This document shows positions 1 through 7,470 of a stretch of DNA of 15,446 nt, piece by piece. The stretch spans positions 1-15,446 of the forward strand of contig CAWUIK010000074.1 of the NCBI GenBank assembly GCA_963922585.1. The letters are read 5' to 3'. The notes beneath the pieces are model-generated. The model did not search any database, had not been told where the DNA came from, and saw only the letters and a program-made list of their open reading frames with translations. The DNA is from Parvicella sp963922585 (GTDB lineage: Bacteria > Bacteroidota > Bacteroidia > Flavobacteriales_D > Parvicellaceae). The translations under genes were made by a program, and so were the position numbers. Each line of letters begins with the position of its first letter. Within the stretch, counting starts at the first letter, position 1.

Positions 1-1734
1 TTCAATTGCTGCTAATATCAAATCGCCACTTTGAAGAAAATATTGGTAATTTTTGGAGGAACCTAAAAAGTATTGTTGAGATTCATAAAAAGAACCTGGG
101 TAGAATTCTGGATAATCGACTAATGAATCGTGCCAATTCCCTGAAAGTTTTAGTTCCTCTATAGCTTCTTGCTCATTGGTAAACTCTAATAAATCGTATG
201 GAGTTCCAAACAAACACGTTCCATCAATTTCAAAAGGAATGATTGCTTCTCCAATTCTCAACCCTTCACCTTCGTTTCTTCCATAGTTTTTGAAGTTAAA
301 ATCGAATCCGTCAAAAGTAATTTTTAAAATTCCACCATTATTACTTCCAATCCAAAAACATTCATTTTTATTATCGTAAGCAATTCTATTGATTTGTCCT
401 ACTGCAAAAGCATAACTTGTATAAGGAAGCCAACCGCTAAATTCGTCTAAAATATATACTCCATTTTTCCCAGCACAAATTAAAAATCTATTTAATTCAT
501 CAAAATAAAGTGCGTTGAAATTTCCTTCTAAAACGGGTTCATAAACAATGCCATCAGTAGTTTTTTGAACTCCAGAATTGGTAGCCACAAATAATAAATT
601 ATCTACCGTTTCGATGTCCCAAACTTGACTTTTAATTTCAGTTTTATCAAACATTAAAGAAGAGGTGTCTCTTTCTTTTCTGAGACCTAATGAAGTACCG
701 ATGTATTTTAAACCCTTAAAAGTATTGATACATTGTACATTTCCATTGACTCCAAATTCTTCTCCAATAAATTCAAAAGGTTCCAAAACTTCAACTTTAG
801 AAATTCCGTTACCGGTAGCTAACCAAAGTTTTCCATTTTTATCTACAAAAGCATCTTTCACCTCATCCGAAGAGAGTCCAGATTGAAAATTTATTTGACC
901 TAATTTTCTTCCGTTGTTATCTATAAAAAAGACACCATTAGTAGTAGAGTTTAAAGCAAATAAATTGTCTTTTATTTTCACACCTCCGATTATACCTACA
1001 TTGATAGCATATTGACAATCCAATCCACACAAATCTATTAAAGTTGCAGATATATCATGGTTGGTATGCCAAAAACCTAATTCTTGAGTTATCAAAAGTG
1101 TATTATCGTCACCTGTATCAAATGCTTCGAATATGCCGTATTCTTGTAAAAGAAGATTATCGTTGAGCAACTTTGTTTCATTTTGAAGTACTTCTACAAG
1201 GCCAATATTACGCTCTCTAGCCACAATTTTATCTCCAGATTTAAAAGAAAGGTGATAAGATGTTTTTGGAATAATACTTTTTAGCGAATCTGATAGGTAA
1301 GTGAAAATTACTTCCTCTGATTGAAAAACAACCATTTTATTACTTTCGTGAATTCTCCAAATATTTCTAAAAGGTTTTTCAGATTTTTCTGATAAAAAAA
1401 CAGGTTCTAAAAATCCTTTATCATTAGGTTTTAAGTACCCAAAACTTCCATATCCACCAAAAAACACTTTTCCATTTGTAAATTTTAGAGAACTAATATT
1501 TAAAGAATTAGGTATCTCAATAAACTCCCAATTTGTTCCATCATATACTCCAATTTCATTTACAAGACCAAAATACATCAATCCGTTATCGTCCTGAGTA
1601 ATGGACCATACTTCAGGCAATTTTAAATCGCCATAATCTTTGGTAGTAATATTTTGGATATGAGGTGCTATAATTTGAGATTGCATCTCAAATATTGAAA
1701 TCAAAAAGAATATGATTAAAAGTATTTTTTTCAA
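1..1734 (-). CDS. Secreted two-component-regulator-type beta-propeller protein, C-terminus outside window
   Basis: The frame is open for 578 codons and runs off the left edge. The only plausible start is a TTG at 1734: an in-frame TAA lies just upstream with no ATG between, and starting at the first ATG (1686) would remove a clear hydrophobic signal peptide (LKKILLIIFFLISIF, about residues 1-16). The exported part has repeated blades ending in motifs such as GLMYFGLVNEIGVYDG, GKLWLATGNGISKV, LLFVATNSGVQKT and CFWIGSNNGGILKI. This is typical of Reg_prop sensor propellers. In Bacteroidota such propellers usually continue into a Y_Y_Y domain, a membrane helix and an output module (histidine kinase, SpoIIE phosphatase, cyclase or HTH). 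That part is not visible, so the output is unknown. It starts 7 bases after the yajQ stop codon and is probably co-transcribed with yajQ. The fold call is firm; the signalling role is inferred. Confidence 0.8.
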   Translation of the reverse strand, partial: MKKILLIIFFLISIFEMQSQIIAPHIQNITTKDYGDLKLPEVWSITQDDNGLMYFGLVNEIGVYDGTNWEFIEIPNSLNISSLKFTNGKVFFGGYGSFGYLKPNDKGFLEPVFLSEKSEKPFRNIWRIHESNKMVVFQSEEVIFTYLSDSLKSIIPKTSYHLSFKSGDKIVARERNIGLVEVLQNETKLLNDNLLLQEYGIFEAFDTGDDNTLLITQELGFWHTNHDISATLIDLCGLDCQYAINVGIIGGVKIKDNLFALNSTTNGVFFIDNNGRKLGQINFQSGLSSDEVKDAFVDKNGKLWLATGNGISKVEVLEPFEFIGEEFGVNGNVQCINTFKGLKYIGTSLGLRKERDTSSLMFDKTEIKSQVWDIETVDNLLFVATNSGVQKTTDGIVYEPVLEGNFNALYFDELNRFLICAGKNGVYILDEFSGWLPYTSYAFAVGQINRIAYDNKNECFWIGSNNGGILKITFDGFDFNFKNYGRNEGEGLRIGEAIIPFEIDGTCLFGTPYDLLEFTNEQEAIEELKLSGNWHDSLVDYPEFYPGSFYESQQYFLGSSKNYQYFLQSGDLILAAIE

Positions 1735-1741
1735 TTTTTGA

Positions 1742-2230
1742 CTATTTAAAATTTATAAATTGTAATGGCAATTCAAAATCTGTTTGTCTGCAATGTGCTA
1801 TAACGCTTTGTAAATCATCTATCTTTTTGGCAGTGACTCTAATTTGATCGTCTTGTATTGCGGGTTGTACTTTCAATTTTGTGTCTTTTATACTTTTTAT
1901 GATTTTTTTTGCAGTTTCTTTGTCAATGCCTTGTTTTACGATAATATCTTTTCTTAATCTATTTCCAGAAGCATACTTTTCTTTTCCATTATCAAGTGAA
2001 TTGGGGTCTAATTTATTCTTCACAAACTGACCTATAATCACTTTTTCAATTTGATCTAATCTAAACTCATCTTCAGTCATGATTTTGAGTGCATAGTTTT
2101 TTTTATCTAATTCTACAGTAGAGTCACTACCTTTAAAATCATATCTATTACCGATTTCTCTCATCACTGAATTGATGGCATTATCTAAAGTTTGAATATC
2201 TACTTTACTTACAATATCAAATGAAGGCAT
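1742..2230 (-). CDS. yajQ: YajQ/DUF520 nucleotide-binding protein
   Basis: This 162-residue protein matches the usual family length (about 160-163). It begins with the hallmark MPSFDIVSKVD, followed by NRYDFKGSDS (28-37) and the conserved GNRLRKDIIVKQGIDKE segment (about 89-105). It closes with an RVTAKKIDDLQSVIA element and a short FELPLQFINFK tail. The family is cytoplasmic with two ferredoxin-like domains. Members have been reported to bind nucleotides, and some bind cyclic di-GMP and act as effectors with transcription factors; which ligand applies here cannot be read from sequence. It is divergent from smpB, and a possible weak -7 box (TATCTTTT, 2261 to 2254) lies upstream. The start ATG at 2230 has no Shine-Dalgarno sequence, as is usual in this phylum. 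Confidence 0.93.
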   Translation of the reverse strand: MPSFDIVSKVDIQTLDNAINSVMREIGNRYDFKGSDSTVELDKKNYALKIMTEDEFRLDQIEKVIIGQFVKNKLDPNSLDNGKEKYASGNRLRKDIIVKQGIDKETAKKIIKSIKDTKLKVQPAIQDDQIRVTAKKIDDLQSVIAHCRQTDFELPLQFINFK

Positions 2231-2274
2231 AATTTAAAGTTTATAATTTTAATAAAAGATAAAAGTAATCATTC

Positions 2275-2289
2275 TTGAAGAATCTTCAA
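2275..2289. promoter_or_regulatory. Perfect 7-bp-arm palindrome in the yajQ/smpB divergent spacer
   Basis: TTGAAGA-A-TCTTCAA is a perfect inverted repeat with one central base. It sits in the short spacer between divergent yajQ (start 2230) and smpB (likely start 2347). Its symmetry and position suit an operator or a small hairpin in an upstream leader. No regulator is identified, and short AT-rich palindromes also occur by chance. Confidence 0.35.
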
Positions 2290-2331
2290 AAAGTTTGAAT
2301 GAAATTAAAAGTAATTTTAAGTGCTTTATAC

Positions 2332-2339
2332 TATCTTTG
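2332..2339 (+). promoter_or_regulatory. Putative -7 promoter box of smpB
   Basis: TATCTTTG matches the Bacteroidota -7 consensus TAnnTTTG. It ends only 7 bases before the preferred smpB ATG at 2347, so transcription would start at or within a few bases of the start codon. No TTG -33 element lies at normal spacing, so the call rests on the -7 box alone. Confidence 0.45.
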
Positions 2340-2346
2340 TTTTGTA

Positions 2347-2799
2347 ATGTCTGTAGGAATCAACATAAAAAATAAAAAAGCCAAATTCGAATACGAATTT
2401 TTGGAAAGTTACACTGCTGGTATTCAACTTCATGGAACAGAAATTAAATCCATTAGAAATAATAAAGCAAGTATTGTAGAAGCATATTGTGTGATTGTAA
2501 ATGGTGAAGTATACATCAGAAATATGTACATTCAGGAGTATGAAAATGCAGGTTTTGTGACTCATGAAATTAGAAGAGACAGAAAATTATTGCTCAATAG
2601 AACTGAAATCAACAAAATTCAAAGAAAACTCAAAATGAAAGGTCTTGCTTTGATTCCTTATAAACTTTTTATTACACCCAAAGGCCATGCAAAATTAGAC
2701 ATTAAACTGGCTCAAGGTAAGAAAACACACGATAAAAGAGAAGATTTAAAATCTAAAGACGCTAAAAGAGAAATGGATAGAAGCATGAAAAGTTTCTAA
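2347..2799 (+). CDS. smpB: SsrA-binding protein SmpB
   Basis: SmpB binds tmRNA and delivers it to stalled ribosomes for trans-translation. Family motifs are clear: KKAKFEYEFLESYTAGIQL near the N-terminus, HGTEIKSIR, then KGLALIPYKLFITPKGHAKLD and LAQGKKTHDKRE, and a basic C-terminal tail (KSKDAKREMDRSMKSF) that would fold into the decoding centre. From ATG 2347 the product is 150 residues and starts MSVGINIKNKKAKFEYEF, the usual family N-terminus. An in-frame ATG at 2299 would add 16 hydrophobic residues, atypical for this ribosome-associated protein, and would lie upstream of the TATCTTTG box. The stop overlaps the bshA stop on the other strand by 3 bases within a 4-base gene overlap. Confidence 0.93.
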   Translation: MSVGINIKNKKAKFEYEFLESYTAGIQLHGTEIKSIRNNKASIVEAYCVIVNGEVYIRNMYIQEYENAGFVTHEIRRDRKLLLNRTEINKIQRKLKMKGLALIPYKLFITPKGHAKLDIKLAQGKKTHDKREDLKSKDAKREMDRSMKSF

Positions 2800-3938
2800 A
2801 CTTTTGAAAGGTATTCACTTAGTACTTCTTCATAAAGATTCTCGTATATTGGAAGTATTTTTTCTAAATCAAATTTTAAACCTTCTTCGTAAGCATTTTT
2901 ACTAAATTGTTTTTTTCTTTCAGAATCGCTTAAAATAAAATAAGCATTTTTTACCATATCTTCCACATCACCAACATTGGATAAAAACCCTGAAAATCCG
3001 TGAGTTATAACCTCAGGAATACCTCCAGTATTTGAAGCAATAACCGGTACTTTTGCTGCCAATGCCTCCAACGCTGAAAGTCCGAAACTTTCTGTTTCTG
3101 AGGGTAGTAAAAATAAATCTGATATTGCCAAAACTTCTATGGTGGATTTCATACTACCTAGAAAGATAATATGATCGCACAAGCCCCACTCTCTGCATTT
3201 TTTCTCAAGTTTATTTCTTTCTGGCCCATCGCCTACAAGCATTAATTTTGCATTGAGCCCCTTGTCCAACAATCCTTTGAAAATACTCAAAACATCATGT
3301 ACTCTTTTTACTTTTCTGAAATTAGAAATATGGGTAATTAGAAACTCACCATTGGGAGCGTATCTTAATTTATATTTAGGATTGTTAGGCATTTCATAAT
3401 CACCAATTCTAATAAAATTTGGAATTACTTTTATATCTCTAGTGATTTTAAAATGTTCGTAGGTATCTGCTTTGAGACTTTCGGAAACAGCAGTGACTTT
3501 TGTAGATTTATTGATAGAAAAAGTAATTACGGGTTCAAAAGAAGGGTCTTTTCCAACTAAAGTAATGTCTGTACCGTGTAAAGTGGTTATAAATGGTATG
3601 TGAATACCTTCTTCTTTTAAAATCTGCTGAGCCATATAGGCCGCAGAAGCATGCGGGATTGCATAATGACAATGTAGAAGTTCTAAATTTTCATATTTTA
3701 CAACATCTACCAATTTACTAGTTAGCACTTGTTCGTAGGGTGTATGTTCAAAAAGAGGATAATCACTTACAGCTACCTCATGAAAATAAATATTTTCTCT
3801 AAGTCTATCCAATCTTATAGGTTGACTATAGGTGATAAAGTGAATCTCATGTCCTTTTTTGGCTAATGCTATTCCCAACTCTGTTGCTACTACTCCACTC
3901 CCTCCGAAAGTAGGATACAATACGATTCCAATTTTCAT
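2796..3938 (-). CDS. bshA: N-acetyl-alpha-D-glucosaminyl L-malate synthase BshA
   Basis: This GT4-family, GT-B fold glycosyltransferase makes GlcNAc-malate from UDP-GlcNAc and L-malate, the first step of bacillithiol synthesis. It has 380 residues, the usual BshA length. The N-terminal domain shows KIGIVLYPTFGGSGVVATEL with the glycine-rich GGSG loop at 12-15, KGHEIHFITYSQPIRLDRL, the HCHYAIPHA segment and TTLHGTDITLVGKDPS, all characteristic of BshA rather than generic GT4 enzymes. The C-terminal domain has PSETESFG at 279-286 and the EX7E nucleotide-sugar motif (E283...E291), then NTGGIPEVI. It is convergent with smpB and lies downstream of the protease gene but separated from it by a terminator, so it probably uses its own promoter (TTG-N21-TATCTTTG). 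It is a functional partner of the bacilliredoxin gene at 6569. Confidence 0.93.
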   Translation of the reverse strand: MKIGIVLYPTFGGSGVVATELGIALAKKGHEIHFITYSQPIRLDRLRENIYFHEVAVSDYPLFEHTPYEQVLTSKLVDVVKYENLELLHCHYAIPHASAAYMAQQILKEEGIHIPFITTLHGTDITLVGKDPSFEPVITFSINKSTKVTAVSESLKADTYEHFKITRDIKVIPNFIRIGDYEMPNNPKYKLRYAPNGEFLITHISNFRKVKRVHDVLSIFKGLLDKGLNAKLMLVGDGPERNKLEKKCREWGLCDHIIFLGSMKSTIEVLAISDLFLLPSETESFGLSALEALAAKVPVIASNTGGIPEVITHGFSGFLSNVGDVEDMVKNAYFILSDSERKKQFSKNAYEEGLKFDLEKILPIYENLYEEVLSEYLSKV

Positions 3939-3964
3939 TATTCTCTTTTCTTTTTCAATTTTTA

Positions 3965-3996
3965 CAAAGATATACGATATCTCTGTTGATAACCAA
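3965..3996 (-). promoter_or_regulatory. Bacteroidota-type promoter of bshA
   Basis: On the minus strand a TTG (3996 to 3994) is followed after 21 bases by TATCTTTG (3972 to 3965), fitting the TTG-N17-23-TAnnTTTG consensus. The bshA ATG at 3938 follows after 26 bases, leaving a short A/G-rich leader. Confidence 0.6.
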
Positions 3997-4036
3997 CTCC
4001 CATAGTTTAGATTTAAATTAAATTAACCTAATGCTC

Positions 4037-4070
4037 AAAAAAAAGGCCATCCTGAATTTGGATAGCCTTT
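4037..4070 (-). terminator. Intrinsic terminator of the secreted protease gene
   Basis: Read on the minus strand, AAAGGCTATCC and GGATGGCCTTT form an 11-bp stem with one G-T wobble around a 7-base loop (4042-4070). The stem is followed by a run of eight T (complement of 4037-4044). It lies about 22 bases past the protease stop codon and insulates bshA from read-through. On the plus strand no T tract follows, so it acts in one direction. Confidence 0.85.
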
Positions 4071-4091
4071 AAGAATATTAATTTTTAATTG

Positions 4092-6395
4092 TTATTTTTT
4101 CACAACTTTTCTAGTTACAGAACCATTTTCGGTAACTATTCTTACAAAGTACACACCGTTTTCAAGGTTTGAAATATTAACATCATGTCTATCTGTAGCA
4201 ATAGCATTATCAATGAGCACAATAGCACCTAATGCATTTAACACTGTAATTTCTTCAATCAAAGCAGAACCATTGTTTGTAACTGTAAAAATAGATGCTG
4301 TTGGGTTAGGGAACAAACCAATTGCTGATTCTAATACACTTTCCTCAACTCCAACAGTAGAAATACAGAAATTATGAGTTATTCCATCTCCATAGTCAGC
4401 TACTGCCATAGAGAAAAAAGTATTTCCATAGTAATCTTGAAGATTGTAGTCACCATCAATGTTACATCCAGGATACTGAGCTCCTGCCATTCCATCACCA
4501 TAAGTGTCTGTAATTTCGAAAGTGTAACATCCATTTGATAAACAAAATTCTTCAGTTATTTGAGTTCCGTTTGCAACTGGAGTTGTTCCTGTACCTGGAT
4601 AATTACTTCCAGAGAAAAGTGCTGTTGTAGAACCTTGTTGTCTTACTTCCCATGCTACTTCTTCACCATAACAATCAACAGTTAAATTCAAATACATACT
4701 CATAGAATTAGGAACAGCACTAAAAGATGTAGCAATTACATCATTGGCAGCGTTACCGTCAGTTTGTCCATTAGGATTAGAAACCGTTGCATTAAATGTA
4801 TTAGAACCTGTACCAGTAATTGTCATTGAAGGTAAAGTAACTACTTGTGAAGCATTGGTTGCCAAAGATCCTGTCCAGTTATATACTTGATTAGCACCAC
4901 CATTAAGGTTGTATGTAATTGTAGCTGATGTAAGCGTTGTTAATCCACTATTTTTGATTGTTACTTGAGGAGTAAACTGTGAAGAACAAATTGTTTCGAT
5001 TGAACCTGCACTTTGTAAAGCAGCATCAAAATCTAAAGAAACAGCATTAGGGTCATATCCATCTAAAGTTGTAGCGCCTGTATTTTGCGGATCCAACCAA
5101 TCTCTTAATCGTTGTGCAGAGGATGTTGCTCCATTTCCGTTCCAAGACATTGATAATTTCCCATAATAATCATTGATACTATTGCCACAAGCTGCTTGTC
5201 CTCCCCAAAGTTGTCCTATTAATCTATGATTTTGATCCCAAAGTCCTGAACCAGAAGATCCACCTTCAGTAGTTGTTAATCTTTCCCACTGTTCAATTTG
5301 CCAAGTACCTTGAGCAGCGCTACCCATTGCAGTTGCAGATTGTAACACATCATCATCAAATGCTAATTTCTTCACATCTCCAGATGGATGATGAATCCCT
5401 ACTGCCGATTGAGGGATAGCACCAGAATTATCCCATCCAGCATAATATGGATTAGCAGGAATTGCATTCAATTCAAGTAAACCAAAATCAGAATCTGCTT
5501 TTCTTGAGACTAAAGAGGAACCACTTACCACATTCAAACTTCCTGTAGGGTTTGTAGAGTTTGAAGAAGTTTGACTTCCACAAGTTGGGCTCTCAAACTT
5601 AAATTGAAAAGAATAGGCTCCCATATTTTGTGGCCCACAATGATTTGCTGTTAGAAAATAAGGTGTACCATCCAAAGAAGTATTGTTAATTAGTGTACCT
5701 GTACAAACACCCCCTCCATTTACTATTCTAGCAACAGAACGAATTTCATCTCTCCAATCATCCCCATCAGGACAAATCGCATCCATATTACAAGCACCTG
5801 ATGAATTCAAGTTTTTCTCTGTGTACCAACCATTGATATCTCTATATCCGTGAACAATCATAGTTAACAGCAATCTTCCTTGACCTTGAACTTCTTTAGG
5901 TTCGTAATATTCTATGATTCCTTCATCTCCTTTTATCAATTCAGTTCCTAACTGATTATTTACATTGTTATTTTGAGAAGTGTATCCTCCTAACACATAT
6001 GATTTATCAGCACTATAGACATGTAAATGTGCACCTTCAGGAATGTAAAAATCTGTAAATGCAAAATTTAAAGATAATGCTCCATCAGATTTAACTCTTA
6101 ATCTCCAAATTCTGTCACCATTTTTTAAATAGTCCCATTGACCTGAATTATTCAAATCTAAATTAACTTGATGTTCATATCCAAACATATAGGGTCCAAC
6201 TTTGTTGGCTTCATTTGCTGCATTTGCTGTTAAAACAGCATTCAAATCAAATTCAGGCATCACAACTGAAGATTTGATACTTGGTAAATTTTCTTTGGTA
6301 TTAGATGATTTCATTCCTCCTACATCAAATGTCTGAGCATTACTGAAAGTCAACATCATAGCACAAAAAGCAAGTGTGGTAAATTTTCTTATCAT
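4092..6395 (-). CDS. Secreted lysyl-endopeptidase-type serine protease with T9SS sorting domain
   Basis: 767 residues: signal peptide 1-20 (cleavage likely after SNA), propeptide-like region to about 196, a trypsin-fold domain about 197-447, a CARDB-like domain about 450-560, a Cys-containing domain about 565-680, and a type A type IX secretion sorting domain about 690-767 (LFPNPTASIFTV ... NGVYFVRI ... KVVKK). The protease domain closely resembles Achromobacter/Lysobacter lysyl endopeptidase. The triad is His252 (TANHC), Asp303 (SDFGLLEL) and Ser381 (GGSSGSG). Cysteines 202, 208, 231, 253, 272 and 403 match the spacing of the three known disulfides. Asp409 (NDYYG) aligns with the S1 aspartate that sets lysine specificity. 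The product should be exported by Sec, moved across the outer membrane by T9SS, and released or anchored at the surface. The gene is followed by a strong terminator. Substrate specificity is inferred. Confidence 0.92.
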   Translation of the reverse strand: MIRKFTTLAFCAMMLTFSNAQTFDVGGMKSSNTKENLPSIKSSVVMPEFDLNAVLTANAANEANKVGPYMFGYEHQVNLDLNNSGQWDYLKNGDRIWRLRVKSDGALSLNFAFTDFYIPEGAHLHVYSADKSYVLGGYTSQNNNVNNQLGTELIKGDEGIIEYYEPKEVQGQGRLLLTMIVHGYRDINGWYTEKNLNSSGACNMDAICPDGDDWRDEIRSVARIVNGGGVCTGTLINNTSLDGTPYFLTANHCGPQNMGAYSFQFKFESPTCGSQTSSNSTNPTGSLNVVSGSSLVSRKADSDFGLLELNAIPANPYYAGWDNSGAIPQSAVGIHHPSGDVKKLAFDDDVLQSATAMGSAAQGTWQIEQWERLTTTEGGSSGSGLWDQNHRLIGQLWGGQAACGNSINDYYGKLSMSWNGNGATSSAQRLRDWLDPQNTGATTLDGYDPNAVSLDFDAALQSAGSIETICSSQFTPQVTIKNSGLTTLTSATITYNLNGGANQVYNWTGSLATNASQVVTLPSMTITGTGSNTFNATVSNPNGQTDGNAANDVIATSFSAVPNSMSMYLNLTVDCYGEEVAWEVRQQGSTTALFSGSNYPGTGTTPVANGTQITEEFCLSNGCYTFEITDTYGDGMAGAQYPGCNIDGDYNLQDYYGNTFFSMAVADYGDGITHNFCISTVGVEESVLESAIGLFPNPTASIFTVTNNGSALIEEITVLNALGAIVLIDNAIATDRHDVNISNLENGVYFVRIVTENGSVTRKVVKK

Positions 6396-6538
6396 TGGTT
6401 TAAGGTTTAATTTAAAAAACTAAATTTACAAAAAAAAAGTAACTAGTACACTCAATCATAAAATTTTCTTTAATCATTCTTGGATTTCTAAAATAAAAAA
6501 AACACTTCTACTCATCACTTTAATAAAGCTTTAAGAAT

Positions 6539-6546
6539 TATCTTTG
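6539..6546 (+). promoter_or_regulatory. Putative -7 promoter box of the ytxJ-like gene
   Basis: TATCTTTG matches TAnnTTTG and ends 22 bases before the ATG at 6569, giving a short leader. No TTG lies at consensus -33 spacing. Confidence 0.5.
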
Positions 6547-6568
6547 TTGAAATTAATTAAAGTTTAAA

Positions 6569-6943
6569 ATGAATTGGTTTAGCAAAAAAGAAAATTCTAC
6601 TACACAAAATATACAATGGGAAAAACTGGATAGTTTAACTATGTTAAATGATCTAATAACACTATCCAACGAAAAGATAGTTGTTATTTTCAAACACAGT
6701 ACCAGATGTTCTATTAGTAGTATGGCAAAATCTAGGTTTGAAAGAGAATGGGACTATAATCAAAATAATATTGTAACTTATTATTTAGATTTACTAAATT
6801 TCAGAGAAATCTCTGATAAAATTGCTTCTGAATTTGATGTCACTCACCAATCACCTCAAATGCTAGTGATTAAAAATGAAAAGTGTATATATCACAACTC
6901 GCATCAAATGATTTCTGCTGAAAGTTTGGAACGTTTTATTTAG
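6569..6943 (+). CDS. ytxJ: YtxJ/BrxC-type monothiol bacilliredoxin
   Basis: This 124-residue thioredoxin-fold protein has a single candidate active-site cysteine (Cys47) in FKHSTRCSISSMAKSRFE, the variant of the TCPIS motif that defines the YtxJ (BrxC) family. A second thioredoxin cysteine is absent at CxxC spacing (the motif reads CSIS). The cis-proline region is HQSPQMLVIKNEKCIYHNS, as in the family. YtxJ/BrxC proteins act in the cytoplasm to remove bacillithiol from S-bacillithiolated proteins. The gene lies close to bshA with only the protease between them, which fits a bacillithiol role. It faces the PUR-family gene tail to tail. The family assignment is strong from the motif; the activity is inferred. 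Confidence 0.87.
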   Translation: MNWFSKKENSTTQNIQWEKLDSLTMLNDLITLSNEKIVVIFKHSTRCSISSMAKSRFEREWDYNQNNIVTYYLDLLNFREISDKIASEFDVTHQSPQMLVIKNEKCIYHNSHQMISAESLERFI

Positions 6944-6959
6944 AAATATGAAATGATGA

Positions 6960-7006
6960 CTTATTTTACAATCTATATTCTTAAAAATATAAAAGAAAAA
7001 AATAAG
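6960..7006. terminator. Possible weak bidirectional terminator between convergent genes
   Basis: CTTATTTT (6960-6967) pairs with AAAATAAG (6999-7006), and inside it TATATT (6974-6979) pairs with AATATA (6986-6991). The stems are AT-only apart from one G-C pair. T runs follow on the minus strand. The position between the convergent ytxJ and PUR-family genes fits a terminator, but the predicted stability is low. Confidence 0.3.
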
Positions 7007-7015
7007 CCAACTTAA

Positions 7016-7360
7016 TTACAAGTCATCGAAACTGACGCTATCAGTGTCTGATTCCCCTCTAGAGTAATCTTCATTTGCTGCAGGATAATCTCCGGTGAGT
7101 TTTAATCTTTCAATTTCATTGACAACATCATTGAGACCTTCTGAAAATTTTTCAAAATCTTCTTTATAAAGAAAAATTTTGTGTTTTTCGAAAGTAAACT
7201 TACCATCTTGGGTAAACTTCTTTTTACTCTCTGTTACAGTGACATACAAATCTCCACCTCTAGTAGATTTAATATCAAAAAAATAAGTTCTTTTACCCGC
7301 TCTTACAGATTTTGAGTATATCTCATCTTTATATCCGCCAGCATCTCTTTCATCATTCAT
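7016..7360 (-). CDS. PUR-family (DUF3276) DNA/RNA-binding protein
   Basis: This 114-residue protein has one PUR-alpha-like repeat: DEIYSKSVRAGKRTYFFDIK, STRGGDLYVTVTESKK, then FEKHKIFLYKEDFEKFSEGLNDVVNEI. A short acidic, disordered tail (ESDTDSVSFDDL) follows. This is the DUF3276 family widespread in Bacteroidota, related to eukaryotic Pur-alpha and a bacterial (Borrelia) single-repeat PUR protein that binds single-stranded nucleic acid as a dimer. Its cellular role in this phylum is poorly defined. It has a good promoter match upstream (TTG-N19-TATATTTG). The ABC exporter gene lies upstream on the same strand with a spacer of 110 bases. Confidence 0.85.
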   Translation of the reverse strand: MNDERDAGGYKDEIYSKSVRAGKRTYFFDIKSTRGGDLYVTVTESKKKFTQDGKFTFEKHKIFLYKEDFEKFSEGLNDVVNEIERLKLTGDYPAANEDYSRGESDTDSVSFDDL

Positions 7361-7421
7361 AAGATTTCAATTTAAAGGTTCATCACATTAAAAAAACTGC
7401 ACTATTTAAAATTTTATGAAA

Positions 7422-7451
7422 CAAATATAATTTTTTTATAGAACAAATCAA
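7422..7451 (-). promoter_or_regulatory. Bacteroidota-type promoter of the PUR-family gene
   Basis: TTG (7451 to 7449), 19 bases, then TATATTTG (7429 to 7422) on the minus strand: a full match to TTG-N19-TAnnTTTG and one of the best in the window. It predicts a leader of about 55 bases before the ATG at 7360. Confidence 0.62.
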
Positions 7452-7470
7452 CATTATTTAGGATGAATAT

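Noticed and set aside
665..886. Plus-strand open frame of 73 codons
   Set aside because: It lies wholly antisense to the beta-propeller gene, has low-complexity Ser/Pro/Phe composition and no recognisable family.
2299..2346. Longer start (ATG at 2299) for SmpB
   Set aside because: It adds 16 mostly hydrophobic residues not typical of SmpB and lies upstream of a good -7 box.
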